From Parvularculaceae bacterium (GTDB taxonomy: Bacteria > Pseudomonadota > Alphaproteobacteria > Caulobacterales > Parvularculaceae), in NCBI GenBank assembly GCA_027080545.1, contig JALWRV010000141.1, forward strand, positions 1 to 7,334: a stretch of 7,334 bases of DNA, in the 5' to 3' direction. Below, piece after piece: positions 5,500 through 7,334 of this stretch. How positions within the stretch are numbered: the stretch's first letter is position 1; each line of letters starts with the position of its first letter. The notes under the pieces were generated by a model. It made no database searches, was not told where the DNA came from, and saw only the letters and a list, made by a program, of their open reading frames with translations. Both the position numbers and the translations under genes were made by a program.

Positions 5500-6828
5500 A
5501 TGCCGGAAAAATTTGACCTGATTCTCAAAAATGGCCTCGTGGTCAACCATGATGGCGAGGCCGCGCGCGATATTGGGGTGCGGGCCGGTAAAATTGCTAG
5601 CCTGTCGGTCAGCGCCAATGGCGACGCCGATGAAATTATTGATTGCACGGGCTTGCATATTTTGCCCGGTGTTATTGACACCCAAGTACATTTTCGTGAA
5701 CCGGGCAATGAGGCCAAGGAAGATCTGGCCTCGGGATCAAAAGCGGCCGTGTTGGGGGGGGTCACCGCTCTTTTTGAGATGCCCAACACATCGCCTTTAA
5801 CCACGAATGAGGCCGCGATTGAGGACAAGCTTTCTCGGGCCAAGGGGCGTATGTGGTGCGATCATGCCTTTTATGTGGGGGGAACCCATGACAATGCCCG
5901 CGAATTGGCAACATTGGAGTTATTGCCGGGGGTTTGCGGGGTGAAGATATTTATGGGGGCGTCCACGGGTAATTTGCTGGTGGCCGATGATGATGGGGTG
6001 CGCGAGATTTTACGCCACGGATCGCGCCGGGTGGCGGTTCACTCAGAAGATGAAGAAATGTTGCGGGCCAATAAGGGGTTGGCACGTGAAGGCGATTGGT
6101 CGAGCCATCCGGACGTGCGCTCTAGCGCGGCGGCATTACGATGTACCACAAGATTATTGGCGCTAGCCCGCGAAACCGGACGCCGTATTCATGTGCTGCA
6201 TATCTCTACGGGCGACGAATTGCCGCTCTTGGCAGCCCATAAAGATATTGCGACGGCCGAGATAACCCCGCAGCACCTAACCCTCGCAGGACCAGAAGAC
6301 TATCATCGGTTGAAAGGCAAGGCGCAGATGAATCCGCCCATTCGTGACGCGGCCCATCGTGCGGCCTTATGGGAAGGGGTGCGCGAAGGAATTTTTGATG
6401 TTTGTGGCTCAGACCACGCCCCGCACTTACTGGCCGAAAAGGAAAAACCCTATCCGCAATCACCGTCTGGCATGCCCGGGGTACAAACCATCGTGCCGGT
6501 GATGTTGGAGCATGTGAAGGCTGGACGCTTGAGCCTAGCGCGTTTTGTGGATTTATTATGCCATGGCCCAAACCGGATTTTTCAAATTGCAGGCAAAGGG
6601 CGCATAGCAAAAGGCTATGACGCGGATTTCACCATCGTCGATATGAAGGCCCAACATATTATAAGGGGTGAATGGATTGCCTCTAAATGTGGCTGGACCC
6701 CGTTTGATGGATTGGAAGTAAGCGCTTGGCCGATTGGCACAATCATTCGAGGGCATCGTGTGATGTGGGAAGGCGCTCTTATCGGCGAGCCTGCAGGCGC
6801 CCCAATACGGTTTCAGGAAACATTGTAA
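5500..6828 (+). CDS. pyrC: Dihydroorotase-type amidohydrolase (PyrC, class I-like)
   Basis: Dihydroorotase cyclises carbamoyl aspartate to dihydroorotate in pyrimidine synthesis. The 442-residue length and motifs fit the class I amidohydrolase fold: N-terminal LILKNGLVVN, PGVIDTQVHFREPG (56-69), KEDLASGSKAAVLGGVT (73-89), FEMPNTSPLTT, K149 in CGVKIFMGAST (candidate carboxylated Lys), H181 in VAVHSED, H234 in HVLHISTGDE, NPPIRD (278-283) and D305 in CGSDHAPH. Two positions differ from the textbook pattern: the metal-binding HxH is Q62-V-H64, and the TPHH motif is TPQH (H259 kept). I recall both as traits of an alphaproteobacterial subgroup, so the enzyme may be a specialised or divergent dihydroorotase, or act on another cyclic amide. 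An AAAGG ribosome site (5489-5493) lies 6 bases before the ATG. It is divergent from ygfZ. The fold is certain, the reaction less so. Confidence 0.88.
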   Translation: MPEKFDLILKNGLVVNHDGEAARDIGVRAGKIASLSVSANGDADEIIDCTGLHILPGVIDTQVHFREPGNEAKEDLASGSKAAVLGGVTALFEMPNTSPLTTNEAAIEDKLSRAKGRMWCDHAFYVGGTHDNARELATLELLPGVCGVKIFMGASTGNLLVADDDGVREILRHGSRRVAVHSEDEEMLRANKGLAREGDWSSHPDVRSSAAALRCTTRLLALARETGRRIHVLHISTGDELPLLAAHKDIATAEITPQHLTLAGPEDYHRLKGKAQMNPPIRDAAHRAALWEGVREGIFDVCGSDHAPHLLAEKEKPYPQSPSGMPGVQTIVPVMLEHVKAGRLSLARFVDLLCHGPNRIFQIAGKGRIAKGYDADFTIVDMKAQHIIRGEWIASKCGWTPFDGLEVSAWPIGTIIRGHRVMWEGALIGEPAGAPIRFQETL

Positions 6829-6831
6829 AAT

Positions 6832-7323
6832 TTAGTCATTATCGCGCGGTCTGGGCCGATAGACGGTGACCCCGTCAACGGTCTCAACCCCCGGATAATA
6901 ATCATAATCTTCTAGGGGGGTGAAGGGCTTGCTCAAGGCGGCTACCTGTTCTTGGCCCGCCTTGGCTAGGCGTTGTAATTCAAACTCTGCCTCCGCATCA
7001 CAAAAGTCAAAACGGTTTTCAATTTTGCGCCGCTCACTATTGAAAGCATTGATCATTTTGTCTTGGGTTGCCGGTGCCGGTTCTTCCAAGGCTATTAATT
7101 CTTTCATTCGATCACGAAATAGGTTGGGGCGATCATAATAATAGCAAAGCTTTCGTAGCTCATGCAGCGCCCCCAAAGTGCCTGCCAGATCAATCAATAA
7201 TTGCTGGCGTGCCTCAAACCCCGCCATTTCATCGGCGGTGGCTTGTGCCTTGGCAGGGCTCATTATGGCCGGGCCTAAAACCAAAACCAAGAGAAAGCAG
7301 AAGGCGGCAAATGTAAATTTCAT
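6832..7323 (-). CDS. Exported TIGR02301-family (DUF2385) protein of unknown function
   Basis: The 163-residue product begins with a clear Sec signal peptide: K2, a hydrophobic core FAAFCFLLVLVLGPAIM (5-21) and likely cleavage after AKA or AQA (26-28). The mature part is mostly helical, with ELRKLCYYYD (55-64), FRDRMKELI and FDFCDAEAEFELQRLA (105-120). This spacing of two cysteines (C60 and C108) in a small secreted alphaproteobacterial protein fits the TIGR02301/DUF2385 family; they could form a disulfide in the periplasm. The C-terminus PGVETVDGVTVYRPRPRDND is polar. No function is known for the family. The gene converges on the dihydroorotase gene with only 3 bases between stop codons. The ATG at 7323 is preceded by a weak GGA; the promoter lies outside the window. 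C9 is inside the signal core without a lipobox, so it is not a lipoprotein. Confidence 0.82.
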   Translation of the reverse strand: MKFTFAAFCFLLVLVLGPAIMSPAKAQATADEMAGFEARQQLLIDLAGTLGALHELRKLCYYYDRPNLFRDRMKELIALEEPAPATQDKMINAFNSERRKIENRFDFCDAEAEFELQRLAKAGQEQVAALSKPFTPLEDYDYYPGVETVDGVTVYRPRPRDND

Positions 7324-7334
7324 GGGGTCTATCC

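Noticed and set aside
5371..5691. N-terminal extension of ygfZ to an upstream ATG (397 residues)
   Set aside because: It would overlap the dihydroorotase start by almost 200 bases antisense, lacks family similarity in the extra part, and the remaining 290 residues already match the normal YgfZ length.
5436..5843. Minus-strand frame of 135 codons over the dihydroorotase start
   Set aside because: It is antisense to conserved metal-binding motifs of the plus-strand enzyme and resembles nothing known.
6789..6798. Palindrome GCCTGCAGGC near the end of the dihydroorotase gene, considered as a terminator
   Set aside because: It lies inside the coding region, has no loop worth the name without pairing neighbours, and is not followed by a T-run.

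Overview
The window reads as ordinary chromosome of an alphaproteobacterium. This rests on gene families rather than a database match: a NadQ-type NAD regulator, a TIGR02301-family secreted protein, an alphaproteobacterial-style dihydroorotase and a YgfZ/Tag pair all point to that class. Base composition looks moderate and even by eye (not computed). I see no tRNA, rRNA, insertion sequence, phage gene, CRISPR array or other sign of recent transfer. No order or genus can be named from this window.

Layout. Seven genes run leftward on the minus strand from about 5370 to the left edge, in transcription order: ygfZ (folate-binding Fe-S protein maintenance), tag (3-methyladenine DNA glycosylase I), a long-form beta-ketoacyl-ACP synthase III, an HD-domain phosphohydrolase, a Cys-based tyrosine-phosphatase-like protein, a NadQ/NrtR-type Nudix-winged-helix regulator, and the first 144 codons of a ClC chloride channel/transporter cut by the window edge. 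Gaps are 0, 50, 6, 49, 27 and 96 bases. With two Shine-Dalgarno sequences lying in the preceding gene's end, this fits one operon or a few overlapping transcripts. A dihydroorotase-type amidohydrolase is read rightward from 5500, divergent from ygfZ across a 129-base region that holds a plausible promoter and a symmetric element. It ends tail to tail, 3 bases apart, with a leftward gene for a small exported TIGR02301 protein.

How the genes may work together. ygfZ and tag are maintenance and repair genes. The HD hydrolase, phosphatase and NAD regulator form a compact sub-cluster that could act in nucleotide or NAD-related metabolism; that link is inferred. The dihydroorotase keeps most catalytic residues, but the first His of the metal-binding HxH motif is Gln, so its exact reaction is open.

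Nothing here is an obvious new defence or mobile system. The best leads are the NadQ-phosphatase-HD module, the QxH dihydroorotase, the cysteine-rich phosphatase, and the Met at the central-Ser position of the ClC protein. There is no gene-free stretch over 300 bases; the longest gaps are 5371-5499 and 433-528.
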